From positions 1-64,000 of the forward strand of contig NZ_JADOET010000010.1 of NCBI RefSeq assembly GCF_015645385.1: a stretch of 64,000 nucleotides of DNA, given 5' to 3'. The DNA is from Winogradskyella marina (GTDB lineage Bacteria > Bacteroidota > Bacteroidia > Flavobacteriales > Flavobacteriaceae). The first letter of the stretch is position 1, and each line of letters opens with the position of its first letter. Shown one piece after another: positions 16,566 to 25,508 of this stretch. Below the pieces are notes generated by a model. It was not told the origin of the DNA, ran no database searches, and worked only from the letters and a program-made list of their open reading frames with translations. The position numbers and the translations under genes are program-made.

Positions 16566-17231
16566 ATGGAGTTACAATCAATAATTAACTGGAAGAACGT
16601 CACGAGATATAAGTATTTTATTGCGCTCTTGGCCACTTTTAATTTTTTGTTGACTCCTATACATATGGCTTTGAGTGGCTTTAGTCCTGCTTATGTTGTT
16701 GTTATAAATTATACTTTGGTTATTTTAAGTAGCGCATTACTGGCGTCTAAGAAATTAGCAAAACTAACGACCTACATTTTAGGGATTTTAACGTTAGCCG
16801 CTATTTGGTTAGAACTGTCTAATGAAAACTCTCAACTTATTTTAATATGTAGATTGGTTTTTTCGTTTTTGTTATTTGCGTGCTTCTGTGTCATTTTAAT
16901 ACGGCAATTATTAAAAGTAAAGGAGATTAGCTTACAGTTTATTTTAGGACCATTATTAGGATTTCTTTATTTAGGCATACTTGGTGGGATTCTGTTTGAA
17001 ACTATTAATTTCTTTGATTCAAATTCATTTGAACTCATTAAAGGGTTTTCTGGCTTTAGCTTTTACTATTTTAGTTTTATAAGTATTACTACGGTTGGTT
17101 ATGGGGATATTACGCCACTGACAGCTCCTTCACAATCGCTTACACTTGTTATGAATATCATCGGACAGTTTTACCTTGCCATTGTTATAGCTGTTTTTGT
17201 TGGAAAATATATTAATACAAAATCAAAATAA
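16566..17231 (+). CDS. Two-pore-helix-type potassium channel protein
   Basis: A 221-residue inner-membrane protein with about six hydrophobic segments (17-36, 42-62, 66-82, 92-113, 124-146, 194-214). The pore signature TTVGYGD at residues 175-181 lies between the last two helices and is the K+ selectivity filter. No cytoplasmic RCK domain is attached. The four helices before the pore are not charged like a voltage sensor. Its stop codon is two bases before the antiporter ATG, so cation export and exchange are cotranscribed here. Confidence 0.85.
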   Translation: MELQSIINWKNVTRYKYFIALLATFNFLLTPIHMALSGFSPAYVVVINYTLVILSSALLASKKLAKLTTYILGILTLAAIWLELSNENSQLILICRLVFSFLLFACFCVILIRQLLKVKEISLQFILGPLLGFLYLGILGGILFETINFFDSNSFELIKGFSGFSFYYFSFISITTVGYGDITPLTAPSQSLTLVMNIIGQFYLAIVIAVFVGKYINTKSK

Positions 17232-17232
17232 A

Positions 17233-18474
17233 ATGTTCGAATCTTTCAGTATAATTTTTACCCTAGCAGCACTTTTTAACTACGTTAATTATAAGTGGTT
17301 AAAACTACCAACCACGATTGGATTAATGATTCTGAGTCTACTTTTAATGATTCCTATAACGTTCAGTGAAACTATTTTTCCTGAATTTTATAAATTCTTT
17401 TGTGACATTATTGTCAACGCAGATTTTAAAACATTGTTACTCGATGGTATTTTAAGTTTTTTACTATTTGCAGGTGCATTGCACGTTAATTTAGGAGCCC
17501 TTAACAAAGAAAAAAAATCAATTTTTCTATTTGCAACTTTAGGAGTTCTCATCTCTACGTTTATAGTTGGTGGCTTAGTATTTTTGGGTGCACAATTATT
17601 TAGTTTAGAACTACCGTTTTTACATGCCCTCTTATTTGGTGCTTTAATTTCACCTACGGACCCCATTGCCGTAATGGCTATTTTAAAGGAGGCAAACATC
17701 TCTAAAAGTTTGGGTATAAAAATAGAAGGAGAATCCCTGTTTAATGACGGTATTGGTGTTGTTGTTTTTTCAGGTATATTATTAATTGCTACGGCTACAG
17801 GAGAACACAGTTCTGCGGAAATAGGTGGAGAAATAGGAACCTTGTTTCTAGAAGAAGCCGTTGGCGGATTACTTTATGGATTACTCATTGGTTTTCTAGG
17901 CTTAAAATGTATACAATCTTTAAAGGACAACCCACAGTTAGCTGTAATGATTACACTTGCTATAGTTATGGGCGGAACATCGAGCGCATTTATGCTGCAT
18001 ATATCTGCACCCCTAGCCATGGTCGTTGCTGGTCTGTTTATAGGAAACAAAATACATATTAGTGAAAATAAAAACCCAGTACAAAAAGCGATCAATTCTT
18101 TTTGGGAAATTTTAGATGATGTTTTTAATGGTATTTTATTTGTTCTTATTGGGCTTGCTATGCACCTATTAGATTTTAATACTAACTATATATTATTAGG
18201 TGTCGTGGCCATTATAATTGTGCTATTTGCACGGTTTGTTTCGGTGTTTTTACCGTATTCATTATTAAAACACGAAGAAAAAAAACCTATTAAAACGATT
18301 GCTGTTTTAACTTGGGGAGGCCTACGTGGAGGTATTTCCATTGCCTTAGCCTTAAGTCTAACGGAAGCGCTTTCGGGAGGTTTAATACTTCATATCACTT
18401 ATGTTATCGTGTTATTTTCAATTATTGTTCAAGGTTTGAGTATTGGTAAAATTGTAAAGAAATTGTATAAATAA
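17233..18474 (+). CDS. CPA1-family Na+(K+)/H+ antiporter
   Basis: A 413-residue transporter with about 12 membrane helices. It has the CPA1 signatures: FAGALHVNL in an early helix, [12 protein letters not shown] and [15 protein letters not shown], with the acidic ion-binding residues of the ND and SPTDP helices. [14 protein letters not shown] near residue 360 is also typical. The ATG at 17233 is chosen over an upstream in-frame TTG (17197) that would overlap the channel gene by 35 bases. It swaps Na+ or K+ for protons and would manage pH or salt stress. It is coupled to the K+ channel upstream. Confidence 0.9.
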   Translation: MFESFSIIFTLAALFNYVNYKWLKLPTTIGLMILSLLLMIPITFSETIFPEFYKFFCDIIVNADFKTLLLDGILSFLLFAGALHVNLGALNKEKKSIFLFATLGVLISTFIVGGLVFLGAQLFSLELPFLHALLFGALISPTDPIAVMAILKEANISKSLGIKIEGESLFNDGIGVVVFSGILLIATATGEHSSAEIGGEIGTLFLEEAVGGLLYGLLIGFLGLKCIQSLKDNPQLAVMITLAIVMGGTSSAFMLHISAPLAMVVAGLFIGNKIHISENKNPVQKAINSFWEILDDVFNGILFVLIGLAMHLLDFNTNYILLGVVAIIIVLFARFVSVFLPYSLLKHEEKKPIKTIAVLTWGGLRGGISIALALSLTEALSGGLILHITYVIVLFSIIVQGLSIGKIVKKLYK

Positions 18475-18476
18475 AA

Positions 18477-19364
18477 ATGAAAAACTTTAAATATGCGTAT
18501 TTAATATGTGTTGTTTGTATTACAAATTTTAGTTTCGCCCAATTAAGCGATTTGGCTAAAATTGATTACACCATTCTTCCTAGAGGAAACTCGAATATAG
18601 AATATAGTCGTATACGTGGATTATTTAACTACCCTATTGCCCTAAAAAAAGAAGGCTCTTATCTGTTATTAGGTCTAGATTATTCTAATATAAAGCTTGT
18701 AATGGATGATAATCCTTCTTTTGATAAAGAAACGATTGGTGATTTTCAATTGCTAGATTTTAATATTGGTTATACTACACTTTTAAACAATGATTGGCGT
18801 TTGGGGGTGCAATTAACACCAGGTTTTAGTTCTAATTTAACGGCTAATGATTTAAGTTTAGAAGATGTTATCATCTCTGGAGATGTTGTTTTTATTAAAG
18901 ATAAGACCAAGGATAAGGCTGTTAAAAAACCTTGGAGACTTATTTTAGGAGCTTCCTACTCTGGAAATCGAGGTTACCCTTTCCCCTTACCTTTTATTAG
19001 TTATTATAAAAAGTTTCATTCCAAATGGTCCTATAATATTGGGATTCCAAAAGCCAATTTTCAATATCATGCTTCTAGTAAACACCGATTTAAATTGTAT
19101 GCAGAGCTCGATGGTTTTACAGCCAATCTACAACGTGGTGTCCCTATAGATAATACTTTAGAGGCCAAAAGTATTAATATGTCTTTAGTTTTAGGTGGGT
19201 TACAATATGAATATCATGTTTCAAAACACATACAGTTTTATGCAAAAGCCTCGTATATTTTGAATAATTCTGTGAATTTAAGAGCTAAAAACAAAGATGA
19301 TATTTTAGAACTAGATAGTTCAAATGCCTTATATTTAAGAACAGGAATTAGATTTAAAATTTAA
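18477..19364 (+). CDS. DUF6268-like outer-membrane beta-barrel protein
   Basis: A 295-residue exported protein with a signal peptide ending at SFAQ (residues about 18-22). The rest is a series of alternating amphipathic strands (for example LLGLDYSNIKL, FNIGYTTLL, RLILGASYSG, NMSLVLGGLQYEYHV) ending in LRTGIRFKI, typical of a small outer-membrane barrel. It resembles the DUF6268 family. Function is unknown. It begins three bases after the antiporter stop codon and ends five bases before the polyphosphate kinase gene, so it belongs to the stress operon. Confidence 0.65.
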   Translation: MKNFKYAYLICVVCITNFSFAQLSDLAKIDYTILPRGNSNIEYSRIRGLFNYPIALKKEGSYLLLGLDYSNIKLVMDDNPSFDKETIGDFQLLDFNIGYTTLLNNDWRLGVQLTPGFSSNLTANDLSLEDVIISGDVVFIKDKTKDKAVKKPWRLILGASYSGNRGYPFPLPFISYYKKFHSKWSYNIGIPKANFQYHASSKHRFKLYAELDGFTANLQRGVPIDNTLEAKSINMSLVLGGLQYEYHVSKHIQFYAKASYILNNSVNLRAKNKDDILELDSSNALYLRTGIRFKI

Positions 19365-19369
19365 GAATA

Positions 19370-21364
19370 ATGCTGAATAAAAAGGACTATTATAATAGAG
19401 ATTTATCATGGTTACGGTTTAATCATCGCGTACTACAAGAAGCCACAGATCAAAGGAATCCATTGTATGAGCGTATTAAGTTTTTGGCTATATTTTCTTC
19501 TAATTTAGATGAGTTTTTTAAAGTTAGAGTCTCAGATATTAGAAAAATAAAGCAGTTAGATAAGCCACTTAGAAAGCGTTTAATTACCAAGCCAAATAAA
19601 TTATTAAGAGAAATTAAGAAGCAAGTTGATCTTCAACAAAAAGAATTTGGACGTGTTTTTTTTACCGAAATTATTCCGGCCTTACAAAACGAAGGTATTA
19701 ATCTATTATCTTATAAAGCGTTTAACGAAGAGCAGCAGGCTTTTAGTAAAACGTATTATGAAGAACATATTCAGCCTTCACAGTCTTTAAACTTTAGTAA
19801 AAACAAACCTTTTCTTGAAAATGAAGCCCTGTATTTAGTTTCCCAAATGGAAGATGGTATGCTACTTTGGGTAAAAATCAATGAGAACTCACCTCGATTT
19901 GTGGTACTTCCTTCGGCAAATAATAAACACTGTATAACATTTGTAGACGATATTTTAAAACAGCATCTTAAAACGATTTATAAGCAAGATTTTTATAGTA
20001 TAAAAATTTCAAGAGATGCTGAGTTGTATATAGACAATGAATATTCTGGTAATTTGTTAGATAAGATTAAAAATGCTTTACCTAATAGAGTTAGTGGTCA
20101 AGTTACAAGAGCTTTAATTGATGGGTTGACCCCAAACAAACTACAATTAAAGTTACATGAAGTTTTAGATATTAATGAGACAGATATTATAAAAGGCGGT
20201 ACATATCATAGTTTTAAAGACCTGTTTGGTTTCCCTAATCCAACCTCTAAAAACTTGTCTTTTTTAGAGCTTCCCCCATTATCAAATAAGGCACTAGATG
20301 AGTATTCTAGCATGTTCAAGGCCATTAAAGCTAAAGATCGGCTGTTGTGTTTTCCTTACCAATCTTACCGGCCGGTGCTACAATTGTTAGACGAAGCCTC
20401 TAATGATGCTAATGTTTTAAAAATTAAAATTACTTTATATCGCATATCGAACGATTCTCAGGTTGCCAAAGCGCTTATAAATGCAGCTAAAAACGGAAAA
20501 GATGTATTTGTATTTATTGAAACCAAAGCACGTTTTGATGAAGAAAATAATATTAAATGGGGAAAAATATTAGAAGAAAATGGGGCGAATGTTATTTACA
20601 GCTACCCAGGTATAAAAGTACATTCTAAAATTTTATATATAGAGCGTATTGAAGAAAATGCACCGCGTGCTTATGGATATATCAGTACGGGTAACTTTAA
20701 TGAAAAAACGTCAAGAATCTATACTGATTTTGGGTTAATGACAGCAAACCCTAAAATAACAGAAGAACTTTCTCAAGTATTTCAGATACTAGAAGGACAA
20801 ATTATAATTCCAAAATCAAAGCAATTTTTAATATCCCCATTTACAACACGACGTCATTTTAAAGCACTCATAGATATAGAAATTAAAAATGCATTAGCAG
20901 GGAAAACGGCCTATATCATTTTAAAGTTGAATAGCCTTCAGGATGCTAAAATGATTAAGCAGCTCTATAAAGCAAGCTGTGCAGGTGTAAAAATAAGACT
21001 GCTGATCCGTGGGATTTGTTGTTTGGTTCCGGGCATTAAAAATCAAAGTGAAAACATTATTGTAACCAGTATTGTAGATCGGTTTTTAGAACATGGACGA
21101 CTCTATGTTTTTGGCAACAACGGAAAAGAAAAAATGTTTCTTGGTTCTGCCGATTGGATGACTCGTAATCTAGACCATAGAATAGAAGTTATAATCCCTA
21201 TTTTGGATCGGGATATTCATTTAAAATTAAAAGAAGTATTAGAATTGCAATTAAACGATACTGTAAAATCAAGAGTTATAGATGCTAATCAAACCAATAA
21301 TTATGTTGCTAAAGATGACTTAAGTGCGTCTTCGCAACATCAAATTTATAAAACGTTACTATGA
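19370..21364 (+). CDS. ppk1: Polyphosphate kinase 1
   Basis: A 664-residue enzyme that polymerises ATP gamma-phosphate into polyphosphate, or runs in reverse. The N-terminal helical domain begins YYNRDLSWLRFNHRVLQEA and continues FLAIFSSNLDEFFKVR. The two phospholipase-D-like catalytic domains carry the histidines of the active site: H418 in GIKVHSKI (the autophosphorylated one by analogy) and H575 in RFLEHGRLY. Length fits the family. The gene overlaps the next by four bases (ATGA). Polyphosphate commonly accumulates in phosphate, salt and oxidative stress, which suits the operon. Confidence 0.95.
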   Translation: MLNKKDYYNRDLSWLRFNHRVLQEATDQRNPLYERIKFLAIFSSNLDEFFKVRVSDIRKIKQLDKPLRKRLITKPNKLLREIKKQVDLQQKEFGRVFFTEIIPALQNEGINLLSYKAFNEEQQAFSKTYYEEHIQPSQSLNFSKNKPFLENEALYLVSQMEDGMLLWVKINENSPRFVVLPSANNKHCITFVDDILKQHLKTIYKQDFYSIKISRDAELYIDNEYSGNLLDKIKNALPNRVSGQVTRALIDGLTPNKLQLKLHEVLDINETDIIKGGTYHSFKDLFGFPNPTSKNLSFLELPPLSNKALDEYSSMFKAIKAKDRLLCFPYQSYRPVLQLLDEASNDANVLKIKITLYRISNDSQVAKALINAAKNGKDVFVFIETKARFDEENNIKWGKILEENGANVIYSYPGIKVHSKILYIERIEENAPRAYGYISTGNFNEKTSRIYTDFGLMTANPKITEELSQVFQILEGQIIIPKSKQFLISPFTTRRHFKALIDIEIKNALAGKTAYIILKLNSLQDAKMIKQLYKASCAGVKIRLLIRGICCLVPGIKNQSENIIVTSIVDRFLEHGRLYVFGNNGKEKMFLGSADWMTRNLDHRIEVIIPILDRDIHLKLKEVLELQLNDTVKSRVIDANQTNNYVAKDDLSASSQHQIYKTLL

Positions 21365-21978
21365 GCAATAAATCAAAAGAAAAAGCAGAAGACAAATATT
21401 TAATGGACGAGTTAAATATTGATAAAGACGCCTTAAAGCAATTAAAAAAGAAATTGGCTAAAGTAGCACCAAGGTCTGAACGTGGTGTAGAAACATTATT
21501 TAGGTTATTGTCTAAAAACCAATATACCTTGAATACCATGATCGATACAAAGTCTAACATTTTAATATCTATTAATGCTTTAATTTTATCATTGATATTA
21601 GGAACTGTTATGGGACAATTAAGTAGCGACCCGCATCTTATTTATCCTATAATCATGATACTATTCACCAATTTAGCCTCTATTGCTTATGCCATTTTTG
21701 CAACCCGTCCAGAATTAGTGCATGGAAAAAGTGATGCGAACAATTTGATGTTTTACGGTAATTTTCAAGATATGGAACAGGATGAATACGTTAATAGTGT
21801 TACTAACTTAATGAATGAAGGCGATGAACTTTATAAAACCATTGCCAAAGACACGTATCATTTAGGAAAAACGATTGATCGTAAATTTAAGTTGCTTCGA
21901 AAATCATTCAATATCTTTTTATTTGGTATTATTTTATCGGTTTTAGCATTTGTTGCTTGTCATGTTTTTTTTGGATAA
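21361..21978 (+). CDS. DUF5706 membrane protein, Pycsar-effector-like
   Basis: A 205-residue protein with a charged N-terminus, a helix at about residues 70-86 (NILISINALILSLIL), a second at 92-110 and a third at 182-203. The segment MIDTKSNILISINA matches the DUF5706 domain (also called PycTM) used by membrane-pore effectors of Pycsar anti-phage systems. Here there is no cyclase gene; instead it overlaps ppk1 by four bases. It could be a membrane partner of polyphosphate synthesis or a general member of the family with a different job. Relatives in this phylum often carry an HD domain, which this one lacks. Confidence 0.75.
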   Translation: MSNKSKEKAEDKYLMDELNIDKDALKQLKKKLAKVAPRSERGVETLFRLLSKNQYTLNTMIDTKSNILISINALILSLILGTVMGQLSSDPHLIYPIIMILFTNLASIAYAIFATRPELVHGKSDANNLMFYGNFQDMEQDEYVNSVTNLMNEGDELYKTIAKDTYHLGKTIDRKFKLLRKSFNIFLFGIILSVLAFVACHVFFG

Positions 21979-22059
21979 TAAATATAATAAGGTTTATGCA
22001 TTACTATATTATTTTAACTATGTTATTCTACGCCTCCACGCATCCCATAATTTAATATT

Positions 22060-22188
22060 TAAAACCTGCGCTTTTCGGCGCTATTTTTGATAATCGCTCC
22101 AACTCAAAAATCAAAGCGAAACGGTAGGCGCTATCTCTAAAGTCTGCATAGGATCTGGATTCCTGCCTTCGCAGGAATGACAGGTTTT
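22060..22188. repeat. Dispersed flavobacterial intergenic repeat with perfect hairpin
   Basis: The segment includes ATTCCTGC-CTTC-GCAGGAAT at 22159-22178, a perfect 8-bp hairpin with a four-base loop, the recurring GCAGGAATGACAG-type element. A diverged copy lies at 33113-33139. The adjoining text can be read as a short protein with SFLRRQESRS-like residues on the minus strand, but this is repeat sequence rather than a gene. The 650-bp gap 21979-22627 has no gene; it holds this element, four hairpin-repeat units and the promoter region of the next gene. Confidence 0.7.
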
Positions 22189-22249
22189 TATTTGTAATCC
22201 TATTTTTATTGATACTTTCAGCATTGCAATTCAAAAATGCTTTTTAGTT

Positions 22250-22486
22250 GGTTCTCGATACTTCCCGACCAAAAAAGGTCGGGACACTCGAACTGACGTG
22301 GAGTTTCTCGATACATTCTGACAAAAACGTCAGGACACTCGAACGGACAGTTGGTTTTTTTAATGATTGCTAAATTTTATTATTGAGAGTTCTCGATACA
22401 TTTCTTAATGTTTCGTTGCGCTTCTCACTAAGAAACACTCGAACTGACGTGATGGTTCTCGATACATCCCGACTGAAAAGGAGGCT
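22250..22486 (+). repeat. Four further units of the GTTCTCGATAC hairpin repeat
   Basis: Units at about 22250-22298, 22302-22349, 22388-22449 and a truncated one at 22453-22486. Ends are conserved (TTCTCGATAC and ACACTCGAAC), whereas the centres differ yet stay self-complementary: CCCGACC with GGTCGGG, TTCTGAC with GTCAGGA, and TTTCTTAATG with CACTAAGAAA. Such compensatory change points to selection for structure or to transposition of a hairpin. A short fragment (GCGAACTGACGCGG) also lies near 24430-24445. Confidence 0.8.
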
Positions 22487-22586
22487 TTCTTTTTTCTTAT
22501 TTTGTGAAAGCGAAACCTGCTGTGGTTGAGCTTTAGATTAAAAACAAATTGTTTTAGAGTGTTCAATTTTAACAACGCTGCGACTA

Positions 22587-22618
22587 TTCGATGAACTGCA
22601 GGTCACTTTTCGATGAAC
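22587..22618 (+). promoter_or_regulatory. LytTR-type direct repeat activator site
   Basis: TTCGATGAAC occurs at 22587-22596 and again at 22609-22618, exactly 22 bp apart with 12 bp between. Two short direct repeats spaced by two helical turns just upstream of a promoter is the arrangement bound by LytTR response regulators (AgrA, AlgR, ComE types). The -7 box follows at 22644. No LytTR gene is in this window. Confidence 0.5.
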
Positions 22619-22643
22619 GACACGTAATTGATACTTAAAATGC

Positions 22644-22651
22644 TATTTTTG
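22644..22651 (+). promoter_or_regulatory. -7 promoter box of the anchor-A gene
   Basis: TATTTTTG matches TAnnTTTG exactly. Transcription would start near 22658, about 21 bases before the ATG at 22679. That rules out the upstream TTG start at 22628 and fixes the N-terminus. The paired TTCGATGAAC repeats lie directly upstream. Confidence 0.6.
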
Positions 22652-22678
22652 TTATACTTAACCTACAAATATTATTTT

Positions 22679-24334
22679 ATGGAAATTAAAAAACTACTAT
22701 TTAGTTTCGTTGTTTGCTATTTCTTTTTTTATGTTAGCAAGCCTCTAAACGCACAGTCTGATCCCGTAAATCCCACAGCAGCCGCTACAAATTTTAATGT
22801 ATTTACCTCTGGTGATGCTATCGCTATTAAAACAGAATCTGAAGGCTCATGGGCCGTTGGAGGCGATTTAACCTTAGATGGTACACTGAATATCTTTGGT
22901 GGTAACACGTATTATAATGGTGATACACAACCTACGGCTTTGGTGGTAAACGGTAAAGTCAATTATGTTTCTGGTCGACTACAAGTTTTAGAACATAATT
23001 ACATTAAGATCGGAGATTTGTCTACGAGTACTATTTTTGAAGTGGACCAAAACAATGTGATCAGTAATACACGAATTACTCCATTAGGAGGCCATTTTGA
23101 TAGTACACCAAGTATTGCGCTTTCCACTCCACAGCCCTCTACCTCTATTGCTGCTGATCCTCAAATAGATTTTGCCGCGGCATTTAACCAGTTTACAGCG
23201 GTTTCAGATTATTTAAGTACGTTATCTACCAATGTATCTTGGAATTCAAATGCATTTAGTCAGGGTAAATTATGGGTTGATTTAATTCCGAATGCCACCA
23301 ACGTCATTAATTTAACGGTTGACGAATTTAATAGTTTTAGTGAGATTAAGTTTAATGGCTTAGTGCCCTCAGAAACGACTCCGTTCATTGTTAATATTAC
23401 TGTTGTGAGTGCAGATCAGGATGTGGTTACGTTACACAGTTGGCCTAATATTGTTGGAGGGCCGTTAAGTTATGCTCCTTATATTTTGTACAATTTTGCA
23501 GATGTTAACTCCACTCTTAATTATACCGGAGGATCCCAAATTTACGGCACTATTTACGCACCAAGTGCTCGTTTTAATAACCGAAGTAATTTTAATATCG
23601 ATGGCCAGATTATTGTTGAAGCTTTTGAGCAGAACTCAGGAGAAGTTCACCCTTATATATTTGATACGACTATAGGTTTTCCGCCAACACCGTCTGAAGA
23701 AATCTGTGATGGTATTGATAATAACGGAGATGGTGTTATAGACGAAGGCTTTGCCGATACTGATGGAGATGGTGTTGCGGATTGTATTGATAATTGTCCT
23801 GAAGTAGCCAATCCTGATCAAGCTGATTTAGATGGCAATGGTATTGGAGATGTTTGTGACGAACCAGAAATAGAAGAAATTTGCGATGGGATTGATAATA
23901 ACAGAGACGGAGTTATCGATGAAGGGTTTACTGATACTGATGGAGATGGTGTTGCGGATTGTGTAGATAATTGTATTTATGCCTATAATCCAGATCAGAC
24001 GGATTCTGATGGTAATGGTATAGGAGATGCTTGTGATGGAGTTGCAGCAGCAGGCCCTTTTTATAGAAGTAGTTTTGGTTTAGAAACTTACCCAGTTCCG
24101 TTTAATGGGACGTTGAATTTAAAATACCGCACTACTCTAGATGCTAATGCCACTATTGAAGTTGTTGATATTAGCGGCCGATTATTAAAACGCCTAACAC
24201 ATACGATTAGTAAGGATGATATCAATTCGGTTATCACCGTTGATTTATCAACCGAGTCTCAAAATAATAAAGTCTTATTTGTACGCTTTATAACCAGTGA
24301 AGGCACAATTGTAAAACGTGTGATGTCTAAGTAA
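22679..24334 (+). CDS. Choice-of-anchor-A surface protein with T9SS sorting tail
   Basis: A 551-residue secreted protein. The signal peptide ends at KPLNAQ (about residue 26). Residues about 35-335 resemble the choice-of-anchor-A adhesin domain: NFNVFTSGDAIA, EGSWAVGGDLTLDG and YGTIYAPSARF. Two similar repeats follow, each starting CDGIDNN and continuing through calcium-binding DTDGDGVADC loops (about residues 340-397 and 399-455), a MopE/thrombospondin-3 style spacer. The C-terminal 85 residues (FGLETYPVPFNGTLNL to RVMSK) are a type A T9SS sorting signal. It would be displayed at the cell surface. A LytTR-type site precedes the promoter and a strong terminator follows, so it is monocistronic. 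Confidence 0.85.
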   Translation: MEIKKLLFSFVVCYFFFYVSKPLNAQSDPVNPTAAATNFNVFTSGDAIAIKTESEGSWAVGGDLTLDGTLNIFGGNTYYNGDTQPTALVVNGKVNYVSGRLQVLEHNYIKIGDLSTSTIFEVDQNNVISNTRITPLGGHFDSTPSIALSTPQPSTSIAADPQIDFAAAFNQFTAVSDYLSTLSTNVSWNSNAFSQGKLWVDLIPNATNVINLTVDEFNSFSEIKFNGLVPSETTPFIVNITVVSADQDVVTLHSWPNIVGGPLSYAPYILYNFADVNSTLNYTGGSQIYGTIYAPSARFNNRSNFNIDGQIIVEAFEQNSGEVHPYIFDTTIGFPPTPSEEICDGIDNNGDGVIDEGFADTDGDGVADCIDNCPEVANPDQADLDGNGIGDVCDEPEIEEICDGIDNNRDGVIDEGFTDTDGDGVADCVDNCIYAYNPDQTDSDGNGIGDACDGVAAAGPFYRSSFGLETYPVPFNGTLNLKYRTTLDANATIEVVDISGRLLKRLTHTISKDDINSVITVDLSTESQNNKVLFVRFITSEGTIVKRVMSK

Positions 24335-24356
24335 TACTTATATTCTTACTGTATTT

Positions 24357-24395
24357 AAAAAGCCAGATGAATAACGATTCAGCTGGCTTTTTTTT
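24357..24395 (+). terminator. Rho-independent terminator after the anchor-A gene
   Basis: AAAGCCAG/ATGAAT pairs with ATTCAG/CTGGCTTT (13 of 14 stem positions) around a four-base loop, followed by eight or more Ts. It closes the surface-protein transcript. Confidence 0.85.
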
Positions 24396-24550
24396 ATTTA
24401 ATTTTTAAGGTCGATTACTCCAATTAAGAACGCGAACTGACGCGGTTGTCTTTGATGTGTTATTATAAGAAGGGTTAGGATGTTTGTATGACTAAAGTAT
24501 TAGCTACAATCCGTTAAGAACTAGGGCTTTTCGTTCTCTTATAAAAAAGA

Positions 24551-24580
24551 AAAAGCTTTAAGAAAAATCTTAAAGCTTTT
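24551..24580 (-). terminator. Terminator of the polyol operon
   Basis: AAAAGCTTTAAGA pairs perfectly with TCTTAAAGCTTTT around AAAA. On the minus strand a T-rich run follows the hairpin, so it terminates the kinase-dehydrogenase-transporter operon, whose last gene stops at 24624. It may work in both directions. Confidence 0.8.
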
Positions 24581-24623
24581 AATAATTGAATTGCTATTAA
24601 TCAACTATTTATCACAAAATATA

Positions 24624-25508
24624 CTAGTTAGGGTTCATAAATTTTGCGATATCTTCTTGGGATATTTTAGGGTTGGCTCCTTCGCTACCTGCCACTAAAG
24701 CTCCAATGGCACAAGCGAAGTTTATCGCCTCTTGAGGATCGTGTTTATTAATTAATTTACTAATCAAAGATGCAAGGAAAGAATCACCAGCACCTACGGT
24801 ATCTACCACATTAATATGGTAACCACTGTTGTAATAAAACGTATCGTTGTAATACAAAATAGCACCATGACGCCCTTTAGTGACACAAATGGTTTTGGTA
24901 TTGGTGTGTTTTGCAATGAATTGCATATTTTCTTCTAAGCCATTTGTTTTAGAGTTTAACTTTTCGCCAATTTCAAATATTTCGTCGTCGTTGAATTTTA
25001 TGAAATCGGCCTCATTCATTAAATGGTTTAAAACGTCAATAGTATAATAAGGAACTCTTAAATTGACATCAAAAATTTTATAGGACGCCACTTTTAAGAG
25101 TTCGTACAAGGTATGCCTTGATACATCATCTCTAGCAATTAAACTTCCAAAAACAAAAGCATCTGCGAGTTCTGTTGTTTCCATGGCGCTTTCGGTAAGC
25201 TGAATATTATCCCATGCTCTTGGATACATAATATTATAAGAAGCCGACCCTTTTTCATTCAACATCACTTTTACTTTTCCTGTTTTAAAGCTGTCGTCAA
25301 TTTGTAGGTTATCTGTATTTATGCCATGTTCTTGAATATAGGTCTTAATTTTATTACCTTTTTTGTCAATACCTATACGCGTAATCATAGAAACGTTGTT
25401 ACCAAAGGACTGCAATCGTAACGCAACGTTTAGTGGTGCTCCTCCAATTTTTTTATGCGTTGGGAATACGTCCCATAGCACCTCACCAAAACAAACTATA
25501 TTTTTCAT
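24624..25508 (-). CDS. PfkB-family carbohydrate kinase, probably fructokinase
   Basis: A 294-residue cytoplasmic kinase. The N-terminal CFGEVLWDVFP and IGGAPLNVALRL are the PfkB sugar-binding signature, and DTVGAGDSFLASLI near residue 230 holds the anion hole and catalytic aspartate. It starts immediately after the dehydrogenase stop codon. With a mannitol-2-dehydrogenase family enzyme upstream, the expected job is phosphorylating the fructose made by that enzyme to fructose 6-phosphate, the route known for marine flavobacteria that use algal mannitol. Specificity is inferred from context. Confidence 0.85.
   Translation of the reverse strand: MKNIVCFGEVLWDVFPTHKKIGGAPLNVALRLQSFGNNVSMITRIGIDKKGNKIKTYIQEHGINTDNLQIDDSFKTGKVKVMLNEKGSASYNIMYPRAWDNIQLTESAMETTELADAFVFGSLIARDDVSRHTLYELLKVASYKIFDVNLRVPYYTIDVLNHLMNEADFIKFNDDEIFEIGEKLNSKTNGLEENMQFIAKHTNTKTICVTKGRHGAILYYNDTFYYNSGYHINVVDTVGAGDSFLASLISKLINKHDPQEAINFACAIGALVAGSEGANPKISQEDIAKFMNPN

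Noticed and set aside
21361..21978. A complete Pycsar anti-phage system
   Set aside because: No nucleotide cyclase gene is adjacent on either side; only the effector-like domain is present, inside a stress operon.
22052..22234. Minus-strand frame with SFLRRQESRS-like residues
   Set aside because: It falls on the dispersed GCAGGAATGACAG repeat region and looks like translated repeat rather than a gene.
22628..24334. Longer start (TTG at 22628) for the anchor-A gene
   Set aside because: The -7 promoter box at 22644-22651 lies inside it, and the signal peptide begins at the ATG at 22679.
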